A DNA stretch of 64,000 nucleotides, taken from NCBI RefSeq assembly GCF_014831675.1, contig NZ_VJXY01000025.1, positions 1 through 64,000 of the forward strand, read 5' to 3'. Position numbers and translations under genes: made by a program. This document shows positions 9,691 through 18,341 of the stretch, piece after piece. The notes below the pieces were generated by a model. It saw nothing but the letters and a program-made list of their open reading frames with translations. It did not search any database and had not been told where the DNA came from. Numbering within the stretch: the stretch's first letter is position 1; every line of letters begins with the position of its first letter. The DNA comes from Komarekiella delphini-convector SJRDD-AB1 (GTDB taxonomy: Bacteria > Cyanobacteriota > Cyanobacteriia > Cyanobacteriales > Nostocaceae).

Positions 9691-10881
9691 ATGAAGGTAT
9701 TAGTCACGGCTAGCGAACGCTTTGCGATCACCAAGGATGGTCATCTGTGGAGTGCTAAGGCAACTCTAGATTATTACCAATGGGCTGGCTACTTGGAAGT
9801 ATACGATGAGGTGTATTTAATGGGTCGTGCCAAATTGCACCCCAACCCACCACTAGGATGGGTAAAAACTACGGGGCCGGGAGTTAAAGCCGTGCCAGTT
9901 CCTTACTTTGTTGGCCCTTGGGAGTATATCAAAAATTATCGGGGGGTAAAAAGTGTAGCCGAAAAGGCGGTAGCTGAGGCAGAAGCGTTTCAGCTACGCA
10001 TACCTTGTACCATTGGCGCAGCAGTCTATGATTGCTTAACACCCCAAAGACCATTTGGGATTGAAGTCATCGCTGATCCTTACGATAGTTTTGCTCCTGG
10101 TTCTGTTAAGCATCCTCTCAGACCTTTTTTCCGTTGGTGGTTTCCTCGGCAACTGCGCCGTAAATGTTCTGATGCAACCGCAGCCCTCTACGTTACTAAA
10201 GAAGCTTTGCAGAGGCGTTATCCCTGTCGTCACTATTCAGTGGGTGTATCTGATGCAGAGCTTCCTCAAGAAATGCTGGTTTCTACGTCTCGTCCAGTCA
10301 ATCCAGGATTACGCAAGTTTACTCTGATTCAGGTGGGGACACTAGCTCAACTCTACAAAGCACCAGATGTATTGATTGCTGCGATCGCTGTTTGCGTGCA
10401 AAACGGTTTAGATCTCAAACTCGTTCTGATTGGAGACGGTAAATATCGCACTCAATTGGAGCAACAAGCCAAAAATTTGGGAATTAGCGAGCGCGTTCAC
10501 TTTTGCGGTCAATTATCCAGCCGTGATGCAGTGCGAGATCAATTAGACCAAGCAGATCTTTTTGTTCTACCTTCTCATCAAGAAGGCTTGCCAAAAGCAA
10601 TGGTGGAGGCTATGGGGCGAGCATTGCCTGTAATTGGTTCCACAGTGGGCGGCATCCCAGAACTGCTACCTCCAGAGGATATGGTGTCTCCAGGTGATGT
10701 GGCTGCCTTAGCAAACAAAATTCGGGAAGTTGTAAACGATCCACAGCGCATGGCTCAGATGTCTGCTCGTAATTTAGAAAAGGCAAAAGAATATACCAAA
10801 GCAGTTTTGCGCGGACAACGCTTGGCATTCTATCGCTACGTGCGTGAGAAGACAGAAGTGTGGTTGAAACAACAAAGATGA
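9691..10881 (+). CDS. GT4-family glycosyltransferase
   Basis: The product is a 396-residue glycosyltransferase. The C-terminal domain has LIQVGTLAQLYKAPDVLI, LVLIGDGKYR and the EX7E motif HQEGLPKAMVEAMG (glutamates near 298 and 306), followed by VGGIPELLPPEDMV. The N-terminal half is divergent, with ITKDGHLWS near residue 14. The frame stays open further upstream, but MKVLVTASERF at 9691 is the natural start because an earlier start would overlap the preceding gene. Its TGA overlaps the next ATG. Confidence 0.85.
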   Translation: MKVLVTASERFAITKDGHLWSAKATLDYYQWAGYLEVYDEVYLMGRAKLHPNPPLGWVKTTGPGVKAVPVPYFVGPWEYIKNYRGVKSVAEKAVAEAEAFQLRIPCTIGAAVYDCLTPQRPFGIEVIADPYDSFAPGSVKHPLRPFFRWWFPRQLRRKCSDATAALYVTKEALQRRYPCRHYSVGVSDAELPQEMLVSTSRPVNPGLRKFTLIQVGTLAQLYKAPDVLIAAIAVCVQNGLDLKLVLIGDGKYRTQLEQQAKNLGISERVHFCGQLSSRDAVRDQLDQADLFVLPSHQEGLPKAMVEAMGRALPVIGSTVGGIPELLPPEDMVSPGDVAALANKIREVVNDPQRMAQMSARNLEKAKEYTKAVLRGQRLAFYRYVREKTEVWLKQQR

Positions 10882-12059
10882 ACAAACTCTTAATGGTAAC
10901 AACCATCCCAGATACCCTAAAAGCCTTTCTCCTTCCCTTTACTTATCACTTTCGAGCTAAGGGCTGGCAAGTAGATGCAATGGCTTGTGGAATTTCCGCT
11001 AGTGCTGAATGCTTGCAGGCTTTTGATCACGTCTGGGACGTAGAATGGTCACGCAATCCCTTAGCTCCATTTAATCTAGTAGTTGCTCCGCGCATCATCC
11101 AAGAGGTGATACAGCAAGGGAAATATGACATAGTTCACGTCCACACACCAGTAGCAGCTTTTGTTACCCGATACGCCCTCAAGAATTGGCAAAAGCAGAA
11201 AAAACTACGGGTGATTTATACAGCTCACGGTTTTCACTTCTATCGTGGCGGAAAGCCATTAAAAAATGCTCTGTTCTTTACCCTGGAAAAGTTAGCTGGA
11301 AGCTGGACAGACTATTTAGTAGTGATTAATCGTGAGGATGAAGAAGCGGCAAAGCGCCAAGGGCTGCTATCAGCTGAATACATTCGGTATATGCCGGGAA
11401 TTGGAGTTGATTTACAGTATTACAGCCCTAATGCTACTTCGGAAGCTGAAGTTAAGCGGCTACGCCAGGAATTAGGTTTAGCATCAGGAACCCCACTATT
11501 TTTATCGGTGGCTGAGTTCATCCCCCGAAAGCATCCTCAAGATGTTTTAAGAGCATTTGCTCGCCTAGCCCGACCTGAAGCCTGCTTGGCTTTTGCCGGA
11601 GATGGGCCGCTGATCAACCAGATGCAAAAGTTAGCATCCCAACTGGGGGTGCAAAATCAAGTGCGCTTTTTGGGACTGCGCCAGGATATTCCCGCTTTAA
11701 TACGTGCAGCAGTAGCTACTGTACTTGCTTCTGAACAAGAGGGTTTACCCAGGTGTGTGATGGAGTCTATGTGCTTGGAGACTCCTGTGATTGGCACAAA
11801 TATTCGGGGGACTAGAGATTTGCTAGCAGAATGTGGTCTTCTGGTCAAAGTGGGTGATGTAGAAGCACTTGCAGAGGCGATGGCATGGATGCTGGATAAT
11901 CCTCAACAAGCTCGAATCATGGGCAAGCAGGGACGAAAGCAGATCGCTAATTATGAACTTTCACACATTCTGAAACAACACGAGGCTTTATATAGTGAGG
12001 CTATGTTGGCATCATCTACTAGAACACCGATTCAGCAAGAAAAATCGATTATTTCGTAG
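10878..12059 (+). CDS. GT4-family glycosyltransferase
   Basis: The 393-residue enzyme starts MNKLLMVTTIPDTLKAFLLP, like EpsD/WbpT-type transferases, and has YDIVHVHTPVAAF, VIYTAHGFHFY, and EX7E in QEGLPRCVMESM (glutamates near 288 and 296). The start at 10878 is chosen because it overlaps the preceding stop as ATGA; an in-frame GTG/ATG 18 bases earlier is less likely. The stop TAG at 12057-12059 lies inside a repeat copy (GTAGAGACGTTGCAT), so the last residues may have been reset by repeat insertion. Confidence 0.87.
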   Translation: MNKLLMVTTIPDTLKAFLLPFTYHFRAKGWQVDAMACGISASAECLQAFDHVWDVEWSRNPLAPFNLVVAPRIIQEVIQQGKYDIVHVHTPVAAFVTRYALKNWQKQKKLRVIYTAHGFHFYRGGKPLKNALFFTLEKLAGSWTDYLVVINREDEEAAKRQGLLSAEYIRYMPGIGVDLQYYSPNATSEAEVKRLRQELGLASGTPLFLSVAEFIPRKHPQDVLRAFARLARPEACLAFAGDGPLINQMQKLASQLGVQNQVRFLGLRQDIPALIRAAVATVLASEQEGLPRCVMESMCLETPVIGTNIRGTRDLLAECGLLVKVGDVEALAEAMAWMLDNPQQARIMGKQGRKQIANYELSHILKQHEALYSEAMLASSTRTPIQQEKSIIS

Positions 12060-12102
12060 AGACGTTGCATTGCGTAGAGACGTTGCATTACAACGTCTCT
12101 AC
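12056..12102. repeat. GTAGAGACGTTGCAT palindromic element (half copy plus full copy)
   Basis: A half copy at 12056-12070 is followed by a full hairpin at 12074-12102, with arms GTAGAGACGTTG and its inverse around a short centre. The half copy supplies the stop codon of the glycosyltransferase gene. Further members lie at 40127, 41767, 44112 and 46276. Confidence 0.8.
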
Positions 12103-12647
12103 AGCCAACGATAATTGGTCATTTTACTTTTCATGCAATTTTCCATCAAAAAAAGCTAGTTTACCTTTAATAGTGAGCTAAAAATGAAATTCAAACCATA
12201 GAAAGCTATGTTTTTGTAATTGAAAATATTACCTACAGTCCCTAATAATACGGGGAATATTATGATGATTGCGAACAATTGGCAGGAAAATTTAATGAAT
12301 ATAAGGTTTAATAAAAACAGTGCCAATATGGCAAGACTATGTATCTAATTTTGGTTATTTTGTTTATGATTGGTAATTTAAATAAGCTTTGTTTGAGCTT
12401 TAATTATTATTTGCCATTCGTAGAAAATCTTTGAATTTATTAGGACTTACGCACAAGTTATGGAAGAATCAAACCGCAGAGGCACAGAGGGCACAGAGGA
12501 ATGAGAGTTTGAGAGGTATTTTGCGTAAGTCCTGCTTATAAAGAGCAAGAGATTTTTTGAAACATAAATGCAGATATGCATTTACTCATTTTTGTACAAA
12601 ATATCATCTTCCCTATTGTTTTGATTCTTTGAGAAAAGAGTGGATCT
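12060..12647. other. 588-bp spacer without a gene
   Basis: The spacer is AT-rich and holds the palindromic element at its left end and a 92-bp terminal-inverted-repeat element at 12442-12533. No open frame with coding character was seen. It probably contains the promoter for the downstream unit that begins with the initiating sugar transferase; I could not fix a -35/-10 pair. Confidence 0.5.
12442..12533. mobile_element. 92-bp MITE-like element with 12-bp terminal inverted repeats
   Basis: The element begins AGGACTTACGCA (12442-12453) and ends TGCGTAAGTCCT (12522-12533), a perfect 12-bp terminal inverted repeat. The interior carries the Nostoc phrase with GGCACAGAGGGCACAGAGG. It encodes nothing. 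Small elements with this end sequence are common in Nostocales and are probably moved by a transposase encoded elsewhere. Confidence 0.75.
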
Positions 12648-13292
12648 ATGAGAGCTAGATATTTTCGGGGCAATGGCCTAACAAAGAATAGCAGATTGAT
12701 CAAGGCTGTATTAGATAGAGTTTTAGCAGCGATCGCCTTGATTGTTCTTTCTCCTTTACTGCTGAGTGTGGCGATCGCTATTTATTTCCGTATGGGGCAG
12801 CCAATTCTATTCACTCAAGCCCGTCCTGGTCAGAATGCTCGTATTTTCAACTTCTATAAGTTCCGTACTATGACAAATGAACGCAATGCCGAAGGACATC
12901 TTCTTTCTGATGAACAACGCCTCACAGCCTTCGGTCAATTCCTGCGTCAAACAAGTCTTGATGAACTCCCACAACTTTGGAACGTTGTTAAAGGAGACAT
13001 GAGCTTTGTAGGGCCACGTCCTTTATTAGTCAGATATCTTGACCGTTATACCCCTGAACAAGCACGTCGCCATAAAGTGAAACCAGGCATCACAGGTTTA
13101 GCTCAGGTCAAGGGTCGCAATGGCATTAGTTGGGAAAAAAAATTCCAACTAGATATCTTGTATATCGATAATTGGAGCTTATGGTTGGACTTGAAAATTT
13201 TGTTTTTAACGATTTTTAAAGTCTTGCAACAAGAAGGAATTGACCAAGAAGGCAATATTTCTTCAGAAGAATTTATCGGACAACTTAAGTAA
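12648..13292 (+). CDS. Initiating sugar transferase (undecaprenyl-phosphate phosphoglycosyltransferase, PglC/EpsL-like)
   Basis: The 214-residue protein transfers a sugar-1-phosphate to undecaprenyl phosphate, starting each repeat unit. It has one hydrophobic segment near residues 22-46, then ARPGQNARIFNFYKFRTM, the catalytic region SLDELPQLWNVVKGDMSFVG, and KPGITGLAQVKGRN. Its length matches the small monotopic class (PglC, EpsL) and not the long WcaJ class with extra N-terminal helices. Two HIP1-like octamers lie in its 5' part. It is 20 bp upstream of the dioxygenase gene. Confidence 0.92.
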   Translation: MRARYFRGNGLTKNSRLIKAVLDRVLAAIALIVLSPLLLSVAIAIYFRMGQPILFTQARPGQNARIFNFYKFRTMTNERNAEGHLLSDEQRLTAFGQFLRQTSLDELPQLWNVVKGDMSFVGPRPLLVRYLDRYTPEQARRHKVKPGITGLAQVKGRNGISWEKKFQLDILYIDNWSLWLDLKILFLTIFKVLQQEGIDQEGNISSEEFIGQLK

Positions 13293-13312
13293 CATTAGAA
13301 ATCTCAAAATAT

Positions 13313-14257
13313 ATGATTCATGCTCAAATCATGTCTACACAATTCCCACAAACTGAGATGACAAAAATTCTCACCCGGCGTTTAACAGAAGAACAGTTAG
13401 CGCTTTTACCAACCGAGGAAGATGTCGCTTTTTATGAAGAACATGGTTGGTATATTTCCAAAAAAGTCATTCCTGATGAGATTATTGACGAAGCAATTTT
13501 AGGTAGCAAAAGGTTCTATAGTGGAGAGCGAGATAACAATCTTCCTTATAGCACTGGTTACAGCGATTGGCAGCCTGGAGATGGTGATGCTGTACGTAAT
13601 AATCAACATGTTTCTTATCGAAATAAAGAACTACGCAAGCTTGCCCTTCAGCCGATTATTGGAGCGATCGCTGCTACGTTAGCTAGAACTAAAGGAATTC
13701 GGCTGTTTGAAGATACGTTAGTCTATAAAGCACCTATAACCAATGAAAGTGGGGGAGTAGTTGGCTGGCATACCGATCATGCTTACTCTTCTAACTGCAC
13801 CTCTAATAAAATGCTTTCTGCTTGGATTCCTTTACACGACTCTAGTGCTGATAGAGCACCATTAATTGTGATCGATGGCAGTCATAAGTGGTCAGGTAAC
13901 GAACATATGCGCTGCTTTAATAACCAGAATCTCAAAGAGATAGAAAAGAAATTTGTTCAAGAGAAACGAGAGATTTTTCAAGTCCCCATGATCATGAAGA
14001 AAGGTCAGATCAGCTTTCATCATAGTTGGACTATTCACGGCAGCTATCCTAACTACAGTAATTCAGCCCGCTTGGCATTTGCTTTATATTTACAAGACTA
14101 TGACAACCATTATCAACCCTTCTGGAATGATAAAAAGGAGCAGATTCATCACTTTCTTGACCGTATCTGTCGGAAACTACCTAACGGCAATCCTGATTAC
14201 AATGATCCAGCAGTATTTCCTGTTGTGTGGTCAGACGGAAGATACTCAAAATTATGA
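13313..14257 (+). CDS. Phytanoyl-CoA dioxygenase (PhyH) family Fe(II)/2-oxoglutarate oxygenase
   Basis: The 314-residue protein has the double-stranded beta-helix iron triad: H153 and D155 in GWHTDHAYSS and H242 in TIHGSYPN, with R253 (SARLAFALY) placed to bind 2-oxoglutarate. PhyH enzymes hydroxylate small molecules, lipids or sugars. The setting, between the initiating transferase and an acyltransferase-like gene, suggests hydroxylation of a polysaccharide building block. An alternative ATG lies at 13331. Substrate is unknown. Confidence 0.82.
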   Translation: MIHAQIMSTQFPQTEMTKILTRRLTEEQLALLPTEEDVAFYEEHGWYISKKVIPDEIIDEAILGSKRFYSGERDNNLPYSTGYSDWQPGDGDAVRNNQHVSYRNKELRKLALQPIIGAIAATLARTKGIRLFEDTLVYKAPITNESGGVVGWHTDHAYSSNCTSNKMLSAWIPLHDSSADRAPLIVIDGSHKWSGNEHMRCFNNQNLKEIEKKFVQEKREIFQVPMIMKKGQISFHHSWTIHGSYPNYSNSARLAFALYLQDYDNHYQPFWNDKKEQIHHFLDRICRKLPNGNPDYNDPAVFPVVWSDGRYSKL

Positions 14258-14330
14258 ATTAGGTTGATGGAATTATTCATATACTCCCTACTTAAGCACC
14301 TGAGCAAAGTTCTAAGAACTTGAGAAATCT

Positions 14331-15404
14331 ATGGATATTCAAGTTATCAGTTTATCAGACCCTTTGTGGTCAGACTCTTTAAAAAAGTTACGGCATGATA
14401 TTTATCACTTGCCTGAATACTTGTGTTTAGAAGCGAACCGACTTCGCACAATTGCTGAGGCTATTTTGATATCCGACGGAGAGAAGATGCTCTTTGTACC
14501 TTACTTGGTACGGAGTTGCGAGGATGTAGTACCTGATGGGACAGATGAACAGGAAATTTTTGACGTTCTATCACCCTACGCCTATGCAGGAATCTTGCTG
14601 AGTGAAGCAGCTATTAATACACCAGGGTTTCCAGATGCGGCTCTAGATAATATTAAACAGGAATTTCGCTCTAGGGGAATATGCTCTGCTTTCTTTCGTT
14701 TGCATCCGATTCTCAATGAAAATTTCACCACAGCTTTTAAAGCAGGAACTTTGACAATAAATGGGAAAACAGTCTCAGTTGATTTGAGGATTTCTAACTT
14801 ATGGAGCAAAACAAGAAAAGGGCATCGCAGCACTATTAATAAGTGTAAGCGTATGGGAATGATTGCCAAGATGGTTCCATTCTCAGATTATTTAGATGAA
14901 TTTGTTGCCATCTATGAGGAAACGATGGGACGTGTTAGTGCCACAACAGGATTCTACTCATTTAATTCTGAATACTTCACCCAGATGAATGATTTGTTAG
15001 GCGCGAGCCTTCATCTATGTATTGTTGAATATGAAAATCAGGTTGCTTGCGCTGGTTTGTATACAGAATGTTGTGGAATTGTCCAAAGCACGCTAGGTGG
15101 TACAAAAAATCAGTTTGTTCACCTATCACCAAGTAGCTTAGAGACAGACTATGCACGAACCTGGGCCCAGGAACGCGGGAATGAATTTTTGCACTTAGGC
15201 GGTGGATTGGGTGGCTCTATGGAAGATAAATTGTATATTTTCAAAGCAGGTTTTTCTGAACTTTCTCACCCATTTATGACATTGCGTCTGATAGCTGATG
15301 AAGAGAAATATCATCACTTGGTAAAGTTAAGAGCGAAATTTTTGGGAGTAACAGCGTCAGCATTGCTAGAGTCAGGCTTTTTTCCTGCTTATCGTTCATG
15401 CTGA
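14331..15404 (+). CDS. FemAB/GNAT-like acyl or aminoacyl transferase
   Basis: This is a 357-residue GNAT-fold protein of the type related to FemAB peptidyl transferases. The C-terminal GNAT half includes HLCIVEYENQVACAGLYTEC, LETDYARTWAQERGNEFLHLG and GLGGSMEDKLYIFKAGFS, the latter resembling the FemAB substrate-binding loop. Such proteins transfer acetyl or aminoacyl groups to amino sugars or peptides. Next to an ATP-grasp ligase and a sugar aminotransferase, a role in N-acylation of an amino sugar is a fair inference. No membrane segment was seen. Confidence 0.65.
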   Translation: MDIQVISLSDPLWSDSLKKLRHDIYHLPEYLCLEANRLRTIAEAILISDGEKMLFVPYLVRSCEDVVPDGTDEQEIFDVLSPYAYAGILLSEAAINTPGFPDAALDNIKQEFRSRGICSAFFRLHPILNENFTTAFKAGTLTINGKTVSVDLRISNLWSKTRKGHRSTINKCKRMGMIAKMVPFSDYLDEFVAIYEETMGRVSATTGFYSFNSEYFTQMNDLLGASLHLCIVEYENQVACAGLYTECCGIVQSTLGGTKNQFVHLSPSSLETDYARTWAQERGNEFLHLGGGLGGSMEDKLYIFKAGFSELSHPFMTLRLIADEEKYHHLVKLRAKFLGVTASALLESGFFPAYRSC

Positions 15405-15508
15405 ATACTCATAACATCATAAATTCTGCTCTCTACTTCTCATATTGATTGCGTTTATTCTGAGTCAAACAATCAAGATTTACAAGTTTTTCAGGAGGAT
15501 TATAGTAA

Positions 15509-16663
15509 ATGAAAACCAAACAAATCTCAGTTTTAATTCCCGATCAATCTAACAATCCTCTGGCTTACTACGTTGTCAGATGTTTGAAGGAAGGTAAGCA
15601 AGAATTTAATATCAACATGATTGTTGCTTCAGACCAAGTATCTAATAATGATTCTTGGAGTGTGTTTTACAATAAAACCAACTTTATTGATAATTTGCTT
15701 TTCTCAAAGTATGAAATGAACTCACCGGGGTATTTAAATGAGGTGATTCAAATCATAGAAAACGCAGAAATAGAGATTGTGATTCCGGCTTCGGAAGCAG
15801 GTTTTAAGTTCGTTTCTAAACATAGGGATAAGTTATCAAAGTTTTGTAAGGTAGCAGCATTACCCAGCTATGATGCTTTAGATACAGCTTTTGATAAATG
15901 GAAGTTCAGCCTAGCGCTGAAGCAGAATAATATCCCAATACCTGAAACAGTTTTGCTCAATTCAATTGAAGACGCTAGCGCTTTTAAGTATCCTGTAATA
16001 ATCAAGCCAACTAATGGTAGTGGTGGTAAAAATATACAGAAGTTTGATGCTTTCTCGGAAGAGGGTTTTCAGAGTGTTATTGACAATAAAAGCGAAGTCT
16101 ATATTGTTCAAGAATATATAGATGGCTACGATATAGATTGTAATGTTCTGTGTCTTGAGGGGCAGGTAATTGCTTACACAATACAACAACCTTTAGGAGT
16201 AGAGGGAGGATTCTCTCCCAAGATTGATAAATTAAAGTTTGTCCATAACTCTTCTGTGATTGATATAGTCAGCAGAACTATGAAAGCACTCAAATGGAGT
16301 GGTGTCGCCCATCTAGACTTGAGATTTGATTCTAAGAATGGAAATTTTAAGGTGATTGAAATCAATCCCAGGTTTTGGCAATCTCTGATGGGTTCTCTTT
16401 CAGTTGGTGTAAATTTTCCCTATCTTCTATATTTGTTAACAAACGAAATTAGTTTTGATACTGTGTCCTATCAGGAAAAGTATTATGCTAAATTACCACG
16501 GTTTGTCAAAGATGCCTTTAATGGTACTTTAGAATACGATTTATCTGATACAAATATTAAATATTTGTTATCGGATTTTAATAGTGTATTCCAATTCAGT
16601 ATTCATGATTTTTTTAGGAATAAGTTATATAACAAGAAGAAAAAGTTTGCTAAAAGTATTTAA
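15509..16663 (+). CDS. ATP-grasp carboxylate-amine ligase
   Basis: The 384-residue protein has an N-terminal pre-ATP-grasp fold and an ATP-grasp domain. It shows the lysine and glycine-rich loop YPVIIKPTNGSGGKNI near residues 165-178, the VQEYIDGYDIDCNV region, and the Mg-binding EINPRFWQSL (E284). It is close to the carbamoyl-phosphate-synthase-like ATP-grasp proteins seen in polysaccharide and peptide loci, which join a carboxylate to an amine via an acyl phosphate. A strong GGAGG site ten bases upstream supports the start. Codon use is AT-richer than the neighbours, which may point to transfer. Confidence 0.8.
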   Translation: MKTKQISVLIPDQSNNPLAYYVVRCLKEGKQEFNINMIVASDQVSNNDSWSVFYNKTNFIDNLLFSKYEMNSPGYLNEVIQIIENAEIEIVIPASEAGFKFVSKHRDKLSKFCKVAALPSYDALDTAFDKWKFSLALKQNNIPIPETVLLNSIEDASAFKYPVIIKPTNGSGGKNIQKFDAFSEEGFQSVIDNKSEVYIVQEYIDGYDIDCNVLCLEGQVIAYTIQQPLGVEGGFSPKIDKLKFVHNSSVIDIVSRTMKALKWSGVAHLDLRFDSKNGNFKVIEINPRFWQSLMGSLSVGVNFPYLLYLLTNEISFDTVSYQEKYYAKLPRFVKDAFNGTLEYDLSDTNIKYLLSDFNSVFQFSIHDFFRNKLYNKKKKFAKSI

Positions 16664-16739
16664 AGAAACTAATGTAAAAGCATGGTTAAAAAATGCCTAA
16701 TTTCTGCAAATTTAACCTATTGATTACTGGGTAAAAACT

Positions 16740-18272
16740 ATGAAAGTTACCTCTCTGGGTCACGCAGGTTTAAAGGTAGAAACCAATAATGCTACAGTTC
16801 TTATCGATCCTTGGCTATCTCCAGAAGGGACGTTTCTTGGGTCATGGTTTCAGTATCCAAGTAACCAACACTTAATAACACCCTCATTACTTCAACCAAC
16901 TGCGATCGCTCTTTCCCATGAACATTTAGACCATGTTGATCCTTGGTTTCTGGCCCAACTACCACCAGATACACCAGTAATTATTCCGTGCTACCCTTCG
17001 CCTATATTAAAGAAAAAAATTGCTAGCACAGGTTTAAAGAACATTATTGAAATACCACAGTGGCAACCAGTACAACTGGCGGAGGGTATAAGTGTATTTT
17101 TCGTAACCGAAGATTCACCCATGAACCACGATGCAGCTGTGGTAATTGTGGGCGATGGGAAGACATTGCTGAACCTCAACGATGCTCGCTTGTCGTTAGC
17201 ACAACTTTGCAGCATTCGTACAAAAGTTGGTGGAGTCATTGATGTTCTAACACTACAAGGCGCAGGGGCTTCTTGGTATCCCGTATGCTATGAGTATTCC
17301 CAAGAGCGCAAACAAGAACTTTCCGATCGCAAGCGTATGGCTAAATTCAGCTATCTAGAGCGAGCGATCGCATCTGTAAAGCCAGTAACCGCCATCCCTT
17401 TTGCCGGGCCACCTTGTTTTCTCGATCCAGAACTGGCTTGGGCAAATTCCGAAATAGAAAATGGAATTTTTCCAGACCAACAGCAGGTAGTAAACTGGTT
17501 GCATCACCAGGGCGTGAATAACACCATGATTTTGCTGCCAGGTGATGTATTTGATGTGATGCAACAATCTAAACAGCCTGATCCCTTCTGGGCTGACTTT
17601 TCGTTTAGCGATCGCGACTCTTACATAAAAAACTACAGCCAGCAAAAAGCCACTCATATCGCTGCCTTTAAAGCTCGCTATCCAGAACCTACAGAATCTC
17701 TTTGGAAACCATTCCGCGAGTATTTCCAAGGTCTTTTGGCAATGAATTCTTACTTCAACCACAAAATCGACATGAGGGTTGGATTCGATATTACAGGAGC
17801 AGGCGGTGGCAAATGGGCGGTAGATTTTCGACCTGGTTATGAAGGCGTATATAACGAGATCGGAGAGTGCAGCTACGGTTATCGTTTTGCATCAAGATGG
17901 CTACCAGCTTTATTGCATGGATTGCCTTGGGAAGACTTCTTTCTCTCGCTGCGATTTGTGGCTTGGCGCGATCCAGATATTTATAACGACCATCTTCTGG
18001 GACTACTGAAATTTGCTTGTCCTCAATCTTTACAAGCTGTAGAAGATTATGAAAATTCAATGGATTCCCAAGAGCAAATTACGATTCACTCTGAAGGACA
18101 AACTTATAAAATACAGCGCTACTGTCCTCATGCTGGTGTTGATTTGCAAGAAGTGGGCGAGATTTTACCGGGAGGAATCCTGCGGTGTCTTAGTCATCAC
18201 TATGAGTTCGACCTTGAGACTGGAAAATGCCTGAACGGAAAATGTAAGTTACTAGATAGCACACGAATTTAG
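16740..18272 (+). CDS. Metallo-beta-lactamase-fold hydrolase fused to a C-terminal Rieske [2Fe-2S] domain
   Basis: The 510-residue protein starts with a UlaG-like MBL domain: HAGLKVETNNATVLIDPW, then the metal motif H60-E-H62-L-D64-H65. The C-terminal 60 residues form a Rieske domain with C462-P-H464 and C483-L-S-H486. The same two folds, in reverse order, make up CMP-N-acetylneuraminate hydroxylase, which hydroxylates the N-acetyl group of a nucleotide sugar. I infer a similar oxidation of an N-acyl sugar here. The gene lies 76 bp after the ATP-grasp gene and 69 bp before the aminotransferase gene. Confidence 0.82.
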   Translation: MKVTSLGHAGLKVETNNATVLIDPWLSPEGTFLGSWFQYPSNQHLITPSLLQPTAIALSHEHLDHVDPWFLAQLPPDTPVIIPCYPSPILKKKIASTGLKNIIEIPQWQPVQLAEGISVFFVTEDSPMNHDAAVVIVGDGKTLLNLNDARLSLAQLCSIRTKVGGVIDVLTLQGAGASWYPVCYEYSQERKQELSDRKRMAKFSYLERAIASVKPVTAIPFAGPPCFLDPELAWANSEIENGIFPDQQQVVNWLHHQGVNNTMILLPGDVFDVMQQSKQPDPFWADFSFSDRDSYIKNYSQQKATHIAAFKARYPEPTESLWKPFREYFQGLLAMNSYFNHKIDMRVGFDITGAGGGKWAVDFRPGYEGVYNEIGECSYGYRFASRWLPALLHGLPWEDFFLSLRFVAWRDPDIYNDHLLGLLKFACPQSLQAVEDYENSMDSQEQITIHSEGQTYKIQRYCPHAGVDLQEVGEILPGGILRCLSHHYEFDLETGKCLNGKCKLLDSTRI

Positions 18273-18341
18273 ATTATGCAGTGAACTATTTGGGCTGGTA
18301 AAACCCTCAGCCATCATTTGGGAATATTGCCCTTACACACA

